From the NCBI RefSeq assembly GCF_902498785.1, contig NZ_LR701494.1, forward strand, positions 434,001-498,000: a stretch of DNA of 64,000 nt, in the 5' to 3' direction. The translations under genes were made by a program, and so were the position numbers. Source of the stretch: Sphingomonas sp. EC-HK361. Its GTDB lineage: Bacteria; Pseudomonadota; Alphaproteobacteria; Sphingomonadales; Sphingomonadaceae. The notes beneath the pieces are model-generated. The model saw nothing but the letters and a program-made list of their open reading frames with translations. It was not told the origin of the DNA and ran no database searches. Below, piece after piece: positions 52,930 to 60,989 of this stretch (position 1 is its first letter; each line of letters opens with the position of its first letter).

Positions 52930-53553
52930 ATGGAAACGATGGATGCAGACGTACCGCGCTCGTTGCGCATCGGGGACGCGGCCCCGAATTTCACCGCCCG
53001 CACGACGCAGGGCGCGATGTCGCTCGATCAGTATCGTGGTCGTTGGGTCGTGTTCTTTTCGCACCCGGCTGATTTCACGCCGGTCTGCACCAGCGAGTTC
53101 GTGGCCCTGGCGAAGGCCGCACCGCAATTCGAGGAGCTCGACTGCGCCTTGCTCGGGCTGTCGGTTGACAGCCTGTATTCGCATGTCGCCTGGTTGCGCG
53201 CGATCAAGGATGTCTTCGGTGTAGAGGTGCCGTTCCCGGTCGTGGAAGACCCGTCGATGGCGGTGGGTTACGCCTATGGCATGCTTGACGAACAGGCCGG
53301 CGACGCCTCGGCCGTGCGCGCGACCTATTTCATCGATCCTGAGGGCATCATCCGTGCGCTCAACTGGTATCCGATGAACGTCGGGCGATCGGTCGACGAG
53401 ATGCTCCGCACGGTGAGGGCATTGCAGCGATCGGCCGATGGGCAGGCCTATACGCCGGCCGACTGGCAGCCGGGTGACGACGTCCTGCTCCCGCCCGCCT
53501 TGCCGTGCAGCGCCGGTGCCGACTGGTTTCATCAGTTGAAGGCCGATCGATGA
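52930..53553 (+). CDS. Peroxiredoxin (1-Cys Prx6-like)
   Basis: The 207-residue thioredoxin-fold peroxidase has peroxidatic C53 in FFSHPADFTPVCTSEF, the family signature, and the Prx6-type segment SLYSHVAWLRAI. The C-terminal arm is long, as in 1-Cys proteins; two further cysteines (LDCALLG and LPCSAG) are present. It probably reduces peroxides or persulfides formed during sulfide oxidation. It diverges from the sulfur operon and overlaps the ArsR gene by ATGA. Confidence 0.88.
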   Translation: METMDADVPRSLRIGDAAPNFTARTTQGAMSLDQYRGRWVVFFSHPADFTPVCTSEFVALAKAAPQFEELDCALLGLSVDSLYSHVAWLRAIKDVFGVEVPFPVVEDPSMAVGYAYGMLDEQAGDASAVRATYFIDPEGIIRALNWYPMNVGRSVDEMLRTVRALQRSADGQAYTPADWQPGDDVLLPPALPCSAGADWFHQLKADR

Positions 53554-53960
53554 CGGCGATCCATCAATCCCGCGCGATCGCCGATGCGGCGGTCGAAAAG
53601 CTGCGCGTGTTCGCTCAACCCCAGCGCCTCATGATCCTGTCCTATCTGCTGGGCGGTGAGCGGCAGGTTGCGGACATAGAGGCTGCGACCGGCGTGACCC
53701 AGCCGGCCCTCAGCCAGCAGCTTGCCGAGCTGCGCCGCGCCGAGCTGGTGAAGACGAGACGCGAGGCAAAGCAGGTCCATTACCGGCTCGCCGATGACGC
53801 AGCCGCAATGTGCGTGCGCACGCTCGAGGCGATATTCGGCGCCGATGATCTAGCCGTGCATGAGGCAGCGCCCGCTTCCCGACCGTCGCGAGCGCGCGGG
53901 GCGTCGGCTGCCACGCGGCCGCAAAATATAGGCGCAGCCGTATTTGCGAGGGTCGGATAA
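53550..53960 (+). CDS. ArsR-family regulator (BigR/YgaV-like)
   Basis: The 136-residue winged-helix repressor has the ArsR core FAQPQRLMILSYLLGGERQV, VTQPALSQQLAELRRAELVKTRREAKQVHYRL. The family includes persulfide sensors SqrR and BigR, which use two cysteines. Here only one cysteine is present (C88); the position expected for the first is not a cysteine. It therefore probably senses through C88 alone or with a partner molecule. It is inside the module, between the peroxiredoxin and DsrE genes, so it is the natural regulator of both directions. Confidence 0.85.
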   Translation: MTAIHQSRAIADAAVEKLRVFAQPQRLMILSYLLGGERQVADIEAATGVTQPALSQQLAELRRAELVKTRREAKQVHYRLADDAAAMCVRTLEAIFGADDLAVHEAAPASRPSRARGASAATRPQNIGAAVFARVG

Positions 53961-53988
53961 TCATTCCGGTTTCGAAAGGACAAACCAG

Positions 53989-54534
53989 ATGCGGCTTCCC
54001 GCTATCGCAGTTGCAGGATGCTTGGCCGTCATGAGCAGTGCCGGGTCAGCAGGCGTCACCGCGCAACAACCCGTGATTGCCGGCTATGGCAGGATCACGC
54101 CGGTAGAAGGCGCGGTTGAGCGGCCGGACCACTCGCTGCGATATCGTGTGCTGTTCAGTGTGACGAAGGCGGCGTCATCTCCCGACAAGGTCAATCCCTC
54201 GCTGGAGAAGGTCGCACGCTTCCTGAACCTGCTCGGGGCGGACGGCGTGCGGCCGGCACAGGGAGATGTGATCGTGATCGTCCACGGGCCGGCGACACCG
54301 ATTATTGCCGATGATGAGGCATATGCGACGAAAACCGGTGCCACGACGAACCCCAATCTTGCCTTGATAGCGGCGCTAAGGCGGGCAGGCGTGTCCGTTC
54401 GAGTGTGCAGCCAGGCTTTAGTCGGGAATGGGATCGCTCCGGTCACGGTCGATAAGGCTATCGAAGTCGATGTCTCGGCTCTCACCACAATGGCGACATT
54501 GCAGATACGTGGTTGGGCGCTGATCCCTGACTGA
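53989..54534 (+). CDS. Exported DsrE-family sulfur-carrier protein
   Basis: The 181-residue protein has a signal peptide (AIAVAGCLAVMSSAGSAGV) and a DsrE fold with Cys in GVSVRVCSQALVGNGI, the position used for sulfur transfer in DsrE/F proteins. Exported DsrE proteins are found with SQR and Sox genes. ATG 53989 follows AAAGGA. It is the last gene before the right palindrome and probably binds sulfur released in the periplasm. Confidence 0.82.
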   Translation: MRLPAIAVAGCLAVMSSAGSAGVTAQQPVIAGYGRITPVEGAVERPDHSLRYRVLFSVTKAASSPDKVNPSLEKVARFLNLLGADGVRPAQGDVIVIVHGPATPIIADDEAYATKTGATTNPNLALIAALRRAGVSVRVCSQALVGNGIAPVTVDKAIEVDVSALTTMATLQIRGWALIPD

Positions 54535-54579
54535 TCGTACCGAACTTCCTGTTTTATCATTCCAGTCCGTAACGCGGCC

Positions 54580-54607
54580 GGTGTCACAACCGTCCGGTTG
54601 TGACACC
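54580..54607. repeat. 28-bp palindrome, right copy
   Basis: GGTGTCACAACCG, TC, CGGTTGTGACACC: a perfect inverted repeat with 13-bp arms, two bases from the recombinase stop codon. It matches the left copy at 44621-44648 except for three bases. The two bracket a 9.9-kb segment. It might be a terminator for the recombinase gene, but no T run follows. Confidence 0.82.
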
Positions 54608-54609
54608 AG

Positions 54610-55167
54610 CTATCGTTCGCCGGCTGGGAAGTGACGGTAGAAGGTCGAGCGGCCGACTTGCAGCAGTTTGGCGACCTTGGCGGGGCTGTCGCCCGCCGCC
54701 AGCAGCTTGCGCGCAGTGTCGAGCATGTCTGGCGTCATCACCGATTTGCGACCCCCGCCGGTGCCACCCTTGGCACGCGCTGCCGCTAGGCCGGCGATGG
54801 TCCGTTCTTTTATCAGCTCGCGCTCCATTTCCGCAACCGAGGCAAGGATATGGAACAGCAGCCGCCCCGATGGCGTGGACGTGTCGAACCCATCCGTCAG
54901 CGACCGGAAATCGACCTTGCGCGCCGAGAGGTCGGCCGCCAGTTCGATCAGGCCTTGGATCGAGCGGCCCAACCGATCGAGCTTCCAGATGACCAGCGTG
55001 TCGCCGGCCCGCACGAAATTGAGGGCCTCGATCAGGCCGGGCCGGTTCAGCTTCGCGCCGCTCACCTTGTCGGTGAACAGCATTTCGCACCCGGCTCTGG
55101 TCAGCGCATCGGTTTGCAGCGTCAGGTCCTGATCGGACGTCGAGACACGCGCATAACCAACCAGCAT
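54610..55167 (-). CDS. Serine recombinase (resolvase/invertase family)
   Basis: The 185-residue site-specific recombinase has the catalytic N-terminal YARVSTSDQDLTLQ with the nucleophilic Ser, the conserved LDRLGRSIQGL and the long E helix (ASVAEMERELIKERT). A C-terminal helix-turn-helix follows (GDSPAKVAKLLQVGRSTFYRH). Length and order fit TnpR/Hin-type enzymes. It abuts the right palindrome, and its upstream region has the repeats expected of a res-like site. No transposase gene is in the window, so it may resolve or mobilise the plasmid or the sulfur module. Confidence 0.92.
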   Translation of the reverse strand: MLVGYARVSTSDQDLTLQTDALTRAGCEMLFTDKVSGAKLNRPGLIEALNFVRAGDTLVIWKLDRLGRSIQGLIELAADLSARKVDFRSLTDGFDTSTPSGRLLFHILASVAEMERELIKERTIAGLAAARAKGGTGGGRKSVMTPDMLDTARKLLAAGDSPAKVAKLLQVGRSTFYRHFPAGER

Positions 55168-55236
55168 GAGTCCCGTTATCCCAACTCGAACAGCGAATTT
55201 CGGGACTCATATTTCGGGAACATATTTTGGGAAAGC
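55166..55236. repeat. Inverted and direct repeats upstream of the recombinase (res-like site)
   Basis: ATGAGTCCCG at 55166-55175, containing the recombinase start codon on the minus strand, is perfectly inverted at 55201-55210 (CGGGACTCAT). Three tandem versions of ATTTCGGGA-like repeats (the third is ATTTTGGGA) follow to 55236, spaced 13-15 bases apart. Such arrays bind resolvase dimers or repress the gene. Confidence 0.6.
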
Positions 55237-55309
55237 TCCGGCGTTCATCGGGCGCATTTTTATGCTGGTCCGATCCGTCCCGTTGAAGGTTCCTTTACGG
55301 GAACGCCGA

Positions 55310-55693
55310 TCAGGCTCTGGTTAGCTCAGTTTTGCGCGTGATAGTCCAATGCTCCAGTCGTTTGTAGACGATCACCTTGTCGCCGATCAGATCTCCATGC
55401 CGGCGACAGAAGAGGTCGAGCTGATCGCGATCGCCGACCAGTTCGACACAGATCGTCAGATGCGGATCGGCAATTTCCGAGCCGTTCTCCCGGATCGGTT
55501 CGTGATTGCTGAAGCCGTAATGGGTATTTTGCGCGACGGCGTTGATGATGCCGTCCGCCTTCGCGGTGCGAATCAGCTCGCGATAGAGCGGCTTTGCCCC
55601 CCAGAAGCGACGCGGGCCGATCTTGTCGGACGGTTTCAGATAGATGCGCAGCATCCCGACTTCGCGGTGATGGACGGTGAAACGATTGGGCAT
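55310..55693 (-). CDS. DUF190 family protein of the fluoride unit
   Basis: The 127-residue protein has the DUF190 start MLRIYLKPSDKIGPRRFW, then KPLYRELIRTAKADGIINAV and a beta-rich half with LTICVELVGDRDQL. DUF190 genes occur in fluoride-riboswitch operons with crcB or eriC^F, as here. It follows the CLC-F gene by 25 bases. The molecular role is not established; a PII-like regulation of the transporter is possible. A DUF190 relative accompanies the czc pump at 10242. Confidence 0.86.
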   Translation of the reverse strand: MPNRFTVHHREVGMLRIYLKPSDKIGPRRFWGAKPLYRELIRTAKADGIINAVAQNTHYGFSNHEPIRENGSEIADPHLTICVELVGDRDQLDLFCRRHGDLIGDKVIVYKRLEHWTITRKTELTRA

Positions 55694-55718
55694 GACGGGC
55701 TTTCGACAGGAAACAGGA

Positions 55719-57077
55719 TCAGGCGCGCGTGCGCCGGCGAGAAGCGCGGTGCGTGCGGGCATCGCGCAGGGTCGCGTCGGGTGTGAGGTGTGCGGCAGGT
55801 ACCTTTGGCACAGCGACGCGCTGCGACAGGTAGATGCCGTTGTGGCCTGAGCAGAGGTAGGCGACGAAGCACGCGACTGCGATCGGCACCGTATAGGCCG
55901 CGCCGAACAACTCGATCCCCATGAACGTGCAAGCCAGCGGTGTGTTGGCCGCGCCCGCGAACAGCGCGACGAAGCCGATCGCTGCGAATAGCCCCGACGG
56001 TACTCCGAACATCGGCGCGAGCGCATTGCCGAGCGCCGCGCCGATAAAGAACAGCGGCGTGACCTCGCCCCCCTTGAAGCCCGCGCTCAGGGTCACGACG
56101 GTAAAGAGCAGCTTCAGCGCCCAGCTCCACGAGTGCGTATCGGGACCAAAGAAGCTGGCGATGGTCAGGCTGTCCGGTGTCGCGGCGAGCGTACCCAGGC
56201 CAAGATAGTCGCGGGTTCCGAGCAGCCAGACCAGCGCAATCACGGCCAGCCCGCCGATAACGGGTCGTAGTGGGCCATAGGGGATCACGCGCTTCAACCA
56301 TCCGCCCAGCGCGTGATTGGCCTCGGCAAAGGTCAGCCCGGTCAGACCGAAGGCAATGCCGGCGACACCGGCCTTGGCGACGAGCAGCGCGTCGACCGGC
56401 ACCAGCGCATCGACATGGTAGACGCCGTGATGAATGCCCCAGGCAAGACAGGTCCAGTCACCGACCAGCGCCGCGACCAGGCATGGCACCAGCGCGCGAT
56501 ACTCGACCCGACCGATCGCCAGCACCTCCAGTGCAAAGACCGCGCCCGCAATCGGCGTCCCGAAGACCGCGCCGAACCCAGCCGCGATCCCGGTCATAAG
56601 GAGGGTGCGTGTCGCTTCCGCATCCAATCTGAGCGCGCGTCCAAACCCGCTGGCAAGACTGCCGCCCAACTGCACGGCGGTGCCTTCACGTCCCGCCGAT
56701 CCCCCGAACAGATGTGTCACGACCGTGCCGAAGAAGATGAGCGGAGCCATGCGCAGCGGCACGCCGCCCCCCGGTTCGTGGATTTGCTCGACGATGAGGT
56801 TGTTGCCGCCTTCGACCGAGCGCCCTGTCAGATGGTAGAGCAGTCCGACCACGAACCCGCCGATCGGCAGCAGGTAGAGCAGCCAGGGAAAGGCGAAGCG
56901 AAGCCGGGTTACGGCGTCGAGGCTCCGCAGGAAGGCCGCGCAGAGCGTTCCCACCGCTGCGGCCATCGGGACCAGGATCAAAGCCCACCGCAGTACCGAC
57001 GTGGCATGGGTGCGGCGATCGCGAATGAACGCTGCCATGTTGAACTGGTCATAGAGATTGCGAAATGTCGCGCGCAC
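55719..57077 (-). CDS. CLC-F type fluoride/proton antiporter (EriC^F)
   Basis: The 452-residue CLC-fold inner-membrane protein has about sixteen helices. Two motifs place it in the fluoride clade: GGNN at 90-93 ([11 protein letters not shown]) replaces GSGIP of chloride CLCs, and GREGT at 129-133 replaces GREGP while keeping the gating Glu. A fluoride riboswitch precedes it. The GTG at 57077 follows AGGAGG at a good distance. It exports fluoride from the cytosol in exchange for protons. The C-terminal extension is basic and unusual. The DUF190 gene is cotranscribed. Confidence 0.92.
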   Translation of the reverse strand: MRATFRNLYDQFNMAAFIRDRRTHATSVLRWALILVPMAAAVGTLCAAFLRSLDAVTRLRFAFPWLLYLLPIGGFVVGLLYHLTGRSVEGGNNLIVEQIHEPGGGVPLRMAPLIFFGTVVTHLFGGSAGREGTAVQLGGSLASGFGRALRLDAEATRTLLMTGIAAGFGAVFGTPIAGAVFALEVLAIGRVEYRALVPCLVAALVGDWTCLAWGIHHGVYHVDALVPVDALLVAKAGVAGIAFGLTGLTFAEANHALGGWLKRVIPYGPLRPVIGGLAVIALVWLLGTRDYLGLGTLAATPDSLTIASFFGPDTHSWSWALKLLFTVVTLSAGFKGGEVTPLFFIGAALGNALAPMFGVPSGLFAAIGFVALFAGAANTPLACTFMGIELFGAAYTVPIAVACFVAYLCSGHNGIYLSQRVAVPKVPAAHLTPDATLRDARTHRASRRRTRA

Positions 57078-57105
57078 GATTCCTCCTTGCTGCCTTGCGG
57101 CGCCT

Positions 57106-57173
57106 GGTAGGAATCATCGGCCCTTGCGAGGGCGGTTCGACCGAATGGCCCGGCGGAAATCCATCGCCGTGCC
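57106..57173 (-). promoter_or_regulatory. Fluoride riboswitch (crcB motif)
   Basis: Read leftward from 57173: GGCACGGCGATGG, a short loop and TTCCGCC, then GAACCGCC, and a second stem ending GGGCCGATGATTCCTACC. These are the conserved blocks of the crcB RNA that binds fluoride and turns the downstream gene on. It ends 28 bases before the CLC-F start codon. Confidence 0.92.
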
Positions 57174-57266
57174 TGCGCATATGCTGTCCGACCGCGACCC
57201 GGTCAACCAACCGCAGAAGCATGAGACTATCGTTTTGGTGAGGACCGATAAAATGGCTTTGGCCAC

Positions 57267-57293
57267 GGAATAAACCCCGACGAGCATCGTCTA
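57267..57293 (+). promoter_or_regulatory. ECF-type promoter of the DUF305-propeller-sigma operon
   Basis: GGAATA, 15 bp, CGTCTA, ending 29 bases before the DUF305 start. This is a typical ECF-sigma promoter, unlike AGGGAT-N13-GCGTA, and the likely user is the sigma factor encoded at 59149 in the same operon. Confidence 0.65.
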
Positions 57294-57322
57294 CGCTTTC
57301 GAGACCGATGCGCTGGAGGCTT

Positions 57323-57706
57323 ATGCGTAGACGAGATTGGATGCTGGGTCTGACGGCTTCGGCCCTACTTACCGGCGCAGTCGCGGCCGCCCCCGCCGAT
57401 GGCTACGCTACCATGATGTCTGTCGCGATGGACCGGATGATGGCGGGCATGATGGTCAAGCCGTCCGGTGACGTCGACCGCGACTTCGTGGCGATGATGC
57501 TTCCGCATCATCAGGGTGCCATCGATATGGCGGTGGCGGAGCTGCGCTACGGCCATAACGAGCAGCTCAAGCGCATCGCGCAGGAAATCATCATCGATCA
57601 GCAGCAGGAGATCGCCGCCATGAAGCTGGCGATCGGCCAGCCGCTACCGCCTTCGACGCCAGCCCCGACGCAGGGCGGCGACCACCATAGCCCTATGGAG
57701 CACTGA
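57323..57706 (+). CDS. DUF305 exported protein (second copy)
   Basis: The 127-residue protein has a signal peptide of Tat-like form (MRRRDWMLGLTASALLTG) and a DUF305 core with MLPHHQGAIDMAVAELRYG and EIIIDQQQEIAAMKLA, plus scattered Met residues (MDRMMAGMM). The ATG at 57323 is preferred since GGAGG lies directly upstream. It starts a four-gene transcript with a propeller protein, ECF sigma and anti-sigma. It differs from the DUF305 protein at 34764 in lacking the Met/His repeat. Probably periplasmic copper or stress related. Confidence 0.86.
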   Translation: MRRRDWMLGLTASALLTGAVAAAPADGYATMMSVAMDRMMAGMMVKPSGDVDRDFVAMMLPHHQGAIDMAVAELRYGHNEQLKRIAQEIIIDQQQEIAAMKLAIGQPLPPSTPAPTQGGDHHSPMEH

Positions 57707-57707
57707 C

Positions 57708-59147
57708 ATGATCCGGACCATCCTGCGCTCGGCCGCCTTGCTGATGAGCGCCGCACCGGGCCTCGCCATGGCCCAGCAGGCGCCGTGGAACGCTAAGGAC
57801 ATGCCCGTCAGCCACCGCGACCGCGTCTATGCGTCTGAACAATTCTCCAACACGGTGTCGGTGACCGACCCGGCCGACAACCGGCTGCTCGGCGTCATCA
57901 AACTCGGCGATCCCCAGCCGATGAACTTCTCCCCGCTCTACAAGGGACAGGTGCTGGTTCACGGCCTGGGCTTCTCGCCGGACGGGAAGACCTTGGCGGT
58001 CGTGTCGATCGGATCGAACGCCGTGTCGTGGATCGACACCGCCACCAACACCGTCAAGCACACGACCTATGTCGGGCGCAGTCCGCACGAGGCGTTCTTC
58101 ACGCCGGACGGCAAGGAGGTGTGGGTCACGGTCCGCGGCGAGGATTATATCGCCGTGCTCGACCCCACGACGTACAAGGAGACGGGGCGCATCAAGACGC
58201 CCGGTGGTCCGGGCATGACGATCTTCTCTCCCGATGGCCGGTACGGCTATGTCTGCTCTTCGTTCAATCCGGTATTGGCTGTGTTCGATGTCGCGACCCA
58301 CGCGCAGGTCGGACAGGTGGCGCAGCCAAGCCCCTTCTGCCCCAACATCGCCGCGACGCCGGACGGCAAGCAAGTGTGGTTTACGCTGAAGGACATCGGC
58401 AAGACGGTCGCATTCGATGCTCGGCCACCCTTCGCGATCCTGAAGGTGCTGGATACCGGGCCTATCACGAACCATGTCAATTTCGCCCGCACGGCCAAGG
58501 GGCAGTTCGCGTATGTGACGGTCGGCGGAGAGAATGTGGTCAAGGTGTTCCGCACGTCCGACTTCACGCCGGTGGCAACAATTCCGGTCGGCAAGATGCC
58601 GCACGGTGTTTGGCCATCGGGCGACGGCCGGCGCGTTTATGTCGGGCTAGAGAATTCCGATGAGCTGGCCGCGATCGACACTGCCGGCAACACGGTCGTC
58701 GCTACCGTGCCGGTCGGACAGGCACCGCAGGCGATCGCCTATGTGTCGAACGCAGTTCCGACAGGCCCCGGCACCGACAATCTCCAGCCGCTCGGCACAG
58801 CGGGCAAGGCGCTGCATCTGACCATGGGGCCGATTGGCGGCAAAGGTACGGCAAGCAGCATCACCCTCTTCGACCAGGGCATCATTCAGGTCGTGCAGAG
58901 TGCCGTTACCGGTTTGCAGCCCAAGAAGCCTTACATGCTCGTACTGACCGCCAATGCGGACGGCAGCGGCGCTGTAGAGCCGCTTGCGAACTTCATGAGC
59001 AACCCGGCAGGTGCGGCGATCGTCAACGCATCGGGTCCGATCCGCCAGATCGTTCAGGGCAGCACCGCGACACCCCGGCGCTTTCTGGCGGTTGCGGAGG
59101 TGGTGAACGGCGCGCCGGGGCGCATCGTGCAGGTGCAGCGCGACTGA
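57708..59147 (+). CDS. Secreted YncE-like beta-propeller protein
   Basis: The 479-residue protein has a signal peptide ending AMAQQ and about seven blades with YVTN-type repeats: VYASEQFSNTVSVTDPADNR, GKTLAVVSIGSNAVSWIDTA, AYVTVGGENVVKVFRTSDFTP and RVYVGLENSDELAAIDTAGN. The last 110 residues form a separate, non-propeller domain. Such propellers bind partners or substrates in the periplasm but no active site is evident. It lies between DUF305 and ECF sigma genes and so is probably part of the regulon of that sigma. Confidence 0.85.
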   Translation: MIRTILRSAALLMSAAPGLAMAQQAPWNAKDMPVSHRDRVYASEQFSNTVSVTDPADNRLLGVIKLGDPQPMNFSPLYKGQVLVHGLGFSPDGKTLAVVSIGSNAVSWIDTATNTVKHTTYVGRSPHEAFFTPDGKEVWVTVRGEDYIAVLDPTTYKETGRIKTPGGPGMTIFSPDGRYGYVCSSFNPVLAVFDVATHAQVGQVAQPSPFCPNIAATPDGKQVWFTLKDIGKTVAFDARPPFAILKVLDTGPITNHVNFARTAKGQFAYVTVGGENVVKVFRTSDFTPVATIPVGKMPHGVWPSGDGRRVYVGLENSDELAAIDTAGNTVVATVPVGQAPQAIAYVSNAVPTGPGTDNLQPLGTAGKALHLTMGPIGGKGTASSITLFDQGIIQVVQSAVTGLQPKKPYMLVLTANADGSGAVEPLANFMSNPAGAAIVNASGPIRQIVQGSTATPRRFLAVAEVVNGAPGRIVQVQRD

Positions 59148-59148
59148 G

Positions 59149-59658
59149 ATGGACCCGCTTGCCGCCGCGATCGAACCGCTGATCCCTGGGCTGCGCCGCT
59201 ATGCCCGGTCGTGGTTGCGCGACCGGGTGATGGCGGATGACGTGGTGCAGGATTGCCTGGAGCGCGCGGTCGGGCGCTGGCGACAGCGACGGGGTGCGGA
59301 GGTCCGCCCGTGGGTCTATGCGATCCTGCACAATTTGTTGGTCGATCATCAGCGGCAGCATAGCCGGCGAGGTACGGCGGTTCCGCTCCACCTCGTGGAC
59401 GACGCCGCGCTCGGCCGCCCGGCCGATCAGGACACAGGCCTGCACCACCGCGACCTGCTGCGCGCGCTTGATGCGTTGCCTGAAGAACAGCGAACGGTGC
59501 TGCTCCTGGTCTCGGTCGAGGGCCTGCCCTATGCGGAGGTCGCTGCCGTAGTCGGCGTGCCGCTGGGCACGGTAATGTCGCGCATATCGCGGGGGCGCGA
59601 CCGTCTGGCGACCCTCCTCCGGGAGGGTGAACGGCCGCGATTGAGGAGCGTGCAATGA
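59149..59658 (+). CDS. ECF-family sigma factor
   Basis: The 169-residue sigma factor has region 2 (about 12-75, RYARSWLRDRVMADDVVQDCLERAV, RPWVYAILHNLLVDHQR) and region 4 (about 108-158, LPEEQRTVLLLVSVEGLPYAEVAAVVGV, GTVMSRISRGRDRL). It begins two bases after the propeller gene and its end overlaps the anti-sigma gene. A promoter of ECF form precedes the whole operon, which suggests autoregulation. It is unrelated in detail to the CnrH-like sigma at 29308. Confidence 0.92.
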   Translation: MDPLAAAIEPLIPGLRRYARSWLRDRVMADDVVQDCLERAVGRWRQRRGAEVRPWVYAILHNLLVDHQRQHSRRGTAVPLHLVDDAALGRPADQDTGLHHRDLLRALDALPEEQRTVLLLVSVEGLPYAEVAAVVGVPLGTVMSRISRGRDRLATLLREGERPRLRSVQ

Positions 59659-60425
59659 CCAGCCCGATCGGCGAGGACGATCTGGCCGCATGGATCGATG
59701 GCAGGCTGTCGCCCGAGCGGCAGCGCCTGGTCGACGCCTATCTTGAAGGCCAGCCGGACGTGCATGCCCGTGTGCGAGAGCAGGCGGAGCAGGCGCGAGC
59801 CCTTGCATCCCTGTTCGCCCCCGTCGCGGATGAACCGATCCCGGCGACGATGCGCGTGGCAGCGATCAGGGGACGGCAACGGCAACCGCGTTGGCAGCTC
59901 GCCATCGCCGCGTCACTTCTGCTGGCGTTGGGGTTTGGCGGTGGCTGGTCGAGCGCGCGGTGGAGCGGCGAACCCCGCGCGGGCATCGCGGCGCTGGCCA
60001 ACGAGGCGAGTGATAATTTCCGTGTCTATGCCGCCGACCGGATACGACCGGCGGAGATCGGCCCCGACCAGCGCGCCATGCTGATCCGATGGACCTCCGC
60101 TCGATTGGGTGAGCGCGTCACGATCCCGGACCTCAGCACGGCCGGCTATCGCTATGGCGGGGGGCGACTGGTCGCGACGCCCCACGGCCCTGCGGCACTG
60201 CTCCTCTACGACGGACCGCAAGCGTCGAAACTTGCGGTGCTGACGAGGCCCATGCAGATCGACAAGACCGCGAGCATGACCAGCACGTCCAGCGGGACCA
60301 TGGGCCGGGTCACATGGGCGGTCGACGGGATCGGCTATAGTGTGGTGGGCGAGCGACCCGCGGCCGAACTGCATCCGATCGCCGATGAAGTCCGGCGTCA
60401 GGCAGATGCCGCGCTTGTGTCCTGA
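59655..60425 (+). CDS. Anti-sigma factor
   Basis: The 256-residue protein has a cytosolic N-terminal anti-sigma domain (EDDLAAWIDGRLSPERQRLVDAYL), one membrane helix (about 81-98) and a periplasmic domain of about 155 residues that would receive a signal. There is no zinc-finger HxxxCxxC, as is common for this fold without the ZAS motif. The gene overlaps the sigma gene by ATGA, so the two are made together. The signal is unknown. Confidence 0.87.
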   Translation: MTSPIGEDDLAAWIDGRLSPERQRLVDAYLEGQPDVHARVREQAEQARALASLFAPVADEPIPATMRVAAIRGRQRQPRWQLAIAASLLLALGFGGGWSSARWSGEPRAGIAALANEASDNFRVYAADRIRPAEIGPDQRAMLIRWTSARLGERVTIPDLSTAGYRYGGGRLVATPHGPAALLLYDGPQASKLAVLTRPMQIDKTASMTSTSSGTMGRVTWAVDGIGYSVVGERPAAELHPIADEVRRQADAALVS

Positions 60426-60476
60426 TAGCGCCTTGCCGCCTCCCGGCGCCGACGGGCACCGGGCGGTCCAGCGCGA

Positions 60477-60989
60477 TCACGGCTTGCGCTCGACATCCTT
60501 CCTGTCGGTCTCGGCCGGCGTCAGACGGGCTCGCTCGCGGATGCGGCGTTCCAGCGGCGCGCCGACGAACAGGACGAGCATTGCAAGGCTCACCCCGCCG
60601 ATGATGAGCGGCCACACCGCCAACCCTGCTGCCGCGCCGATCGTGGCTGTCACCCAGATGCACGCGGCGGTCGCCAATCCATGCACTTCCTGACCCTGGC
60701 CGACCCGCAGCACCGCACCGGCACCGATGAAGCCGACGCCGGACAGAATGCCCTGCATCGCCCGTCCTGCGGCATCGGCGTTCACGTTCGGCAAGCCACT
60801 ATGCACGATCGCCTGAACGGCGATGCAACTCGCCAGACCGACCAGACCCAGCGTCCGCAGGCCCATGATCTGCCGGTTCTCACGCGAGCGTTCCCAGCCG
60901 AGCACCATCCCGGCCGCGGTCGCCACCACCAGCCGGCCAATCGCATCGATCCAGAAAGCGACGTCCGGTGCCGCTGATGCTTCGATCAT
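60477..60989 (-). CDS. MgtC/SapB family membrane protein
   Basis: The 170-residue inner-membrane protein has about four to five helices and the MgtC core LVVATAAGMVLGWERSRENR, GLRTLGLVGLASCIAVQAI, GILSGVGFIGAGAVLRVG and GLATAACIWVTATIGAAAGL. MgtC proteins support growth under low Mg2+ and regulate ATP synthase, but many members are uncharacterised. The C-terminal domain is short. ATG 60989 overlaps the sulfite oxidase stop, so they are cotranscribed. Confidence 0.88.
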   Translation of the reverse strand: MIEASAAPDVAFWIDAIGRLVVATAAGMVLGWERSRENRQIMGLRTLGLVGLASCIAVQAIVHSGLPNVNADAAGRAMQGILSGVGFIGAGAVLRVGQGQEVHGLATAACIWVTATIGAAAGLAVWPLIIGGVSLAMLVLFVGAPLERRIRERARLTPAETDRKDVERKP

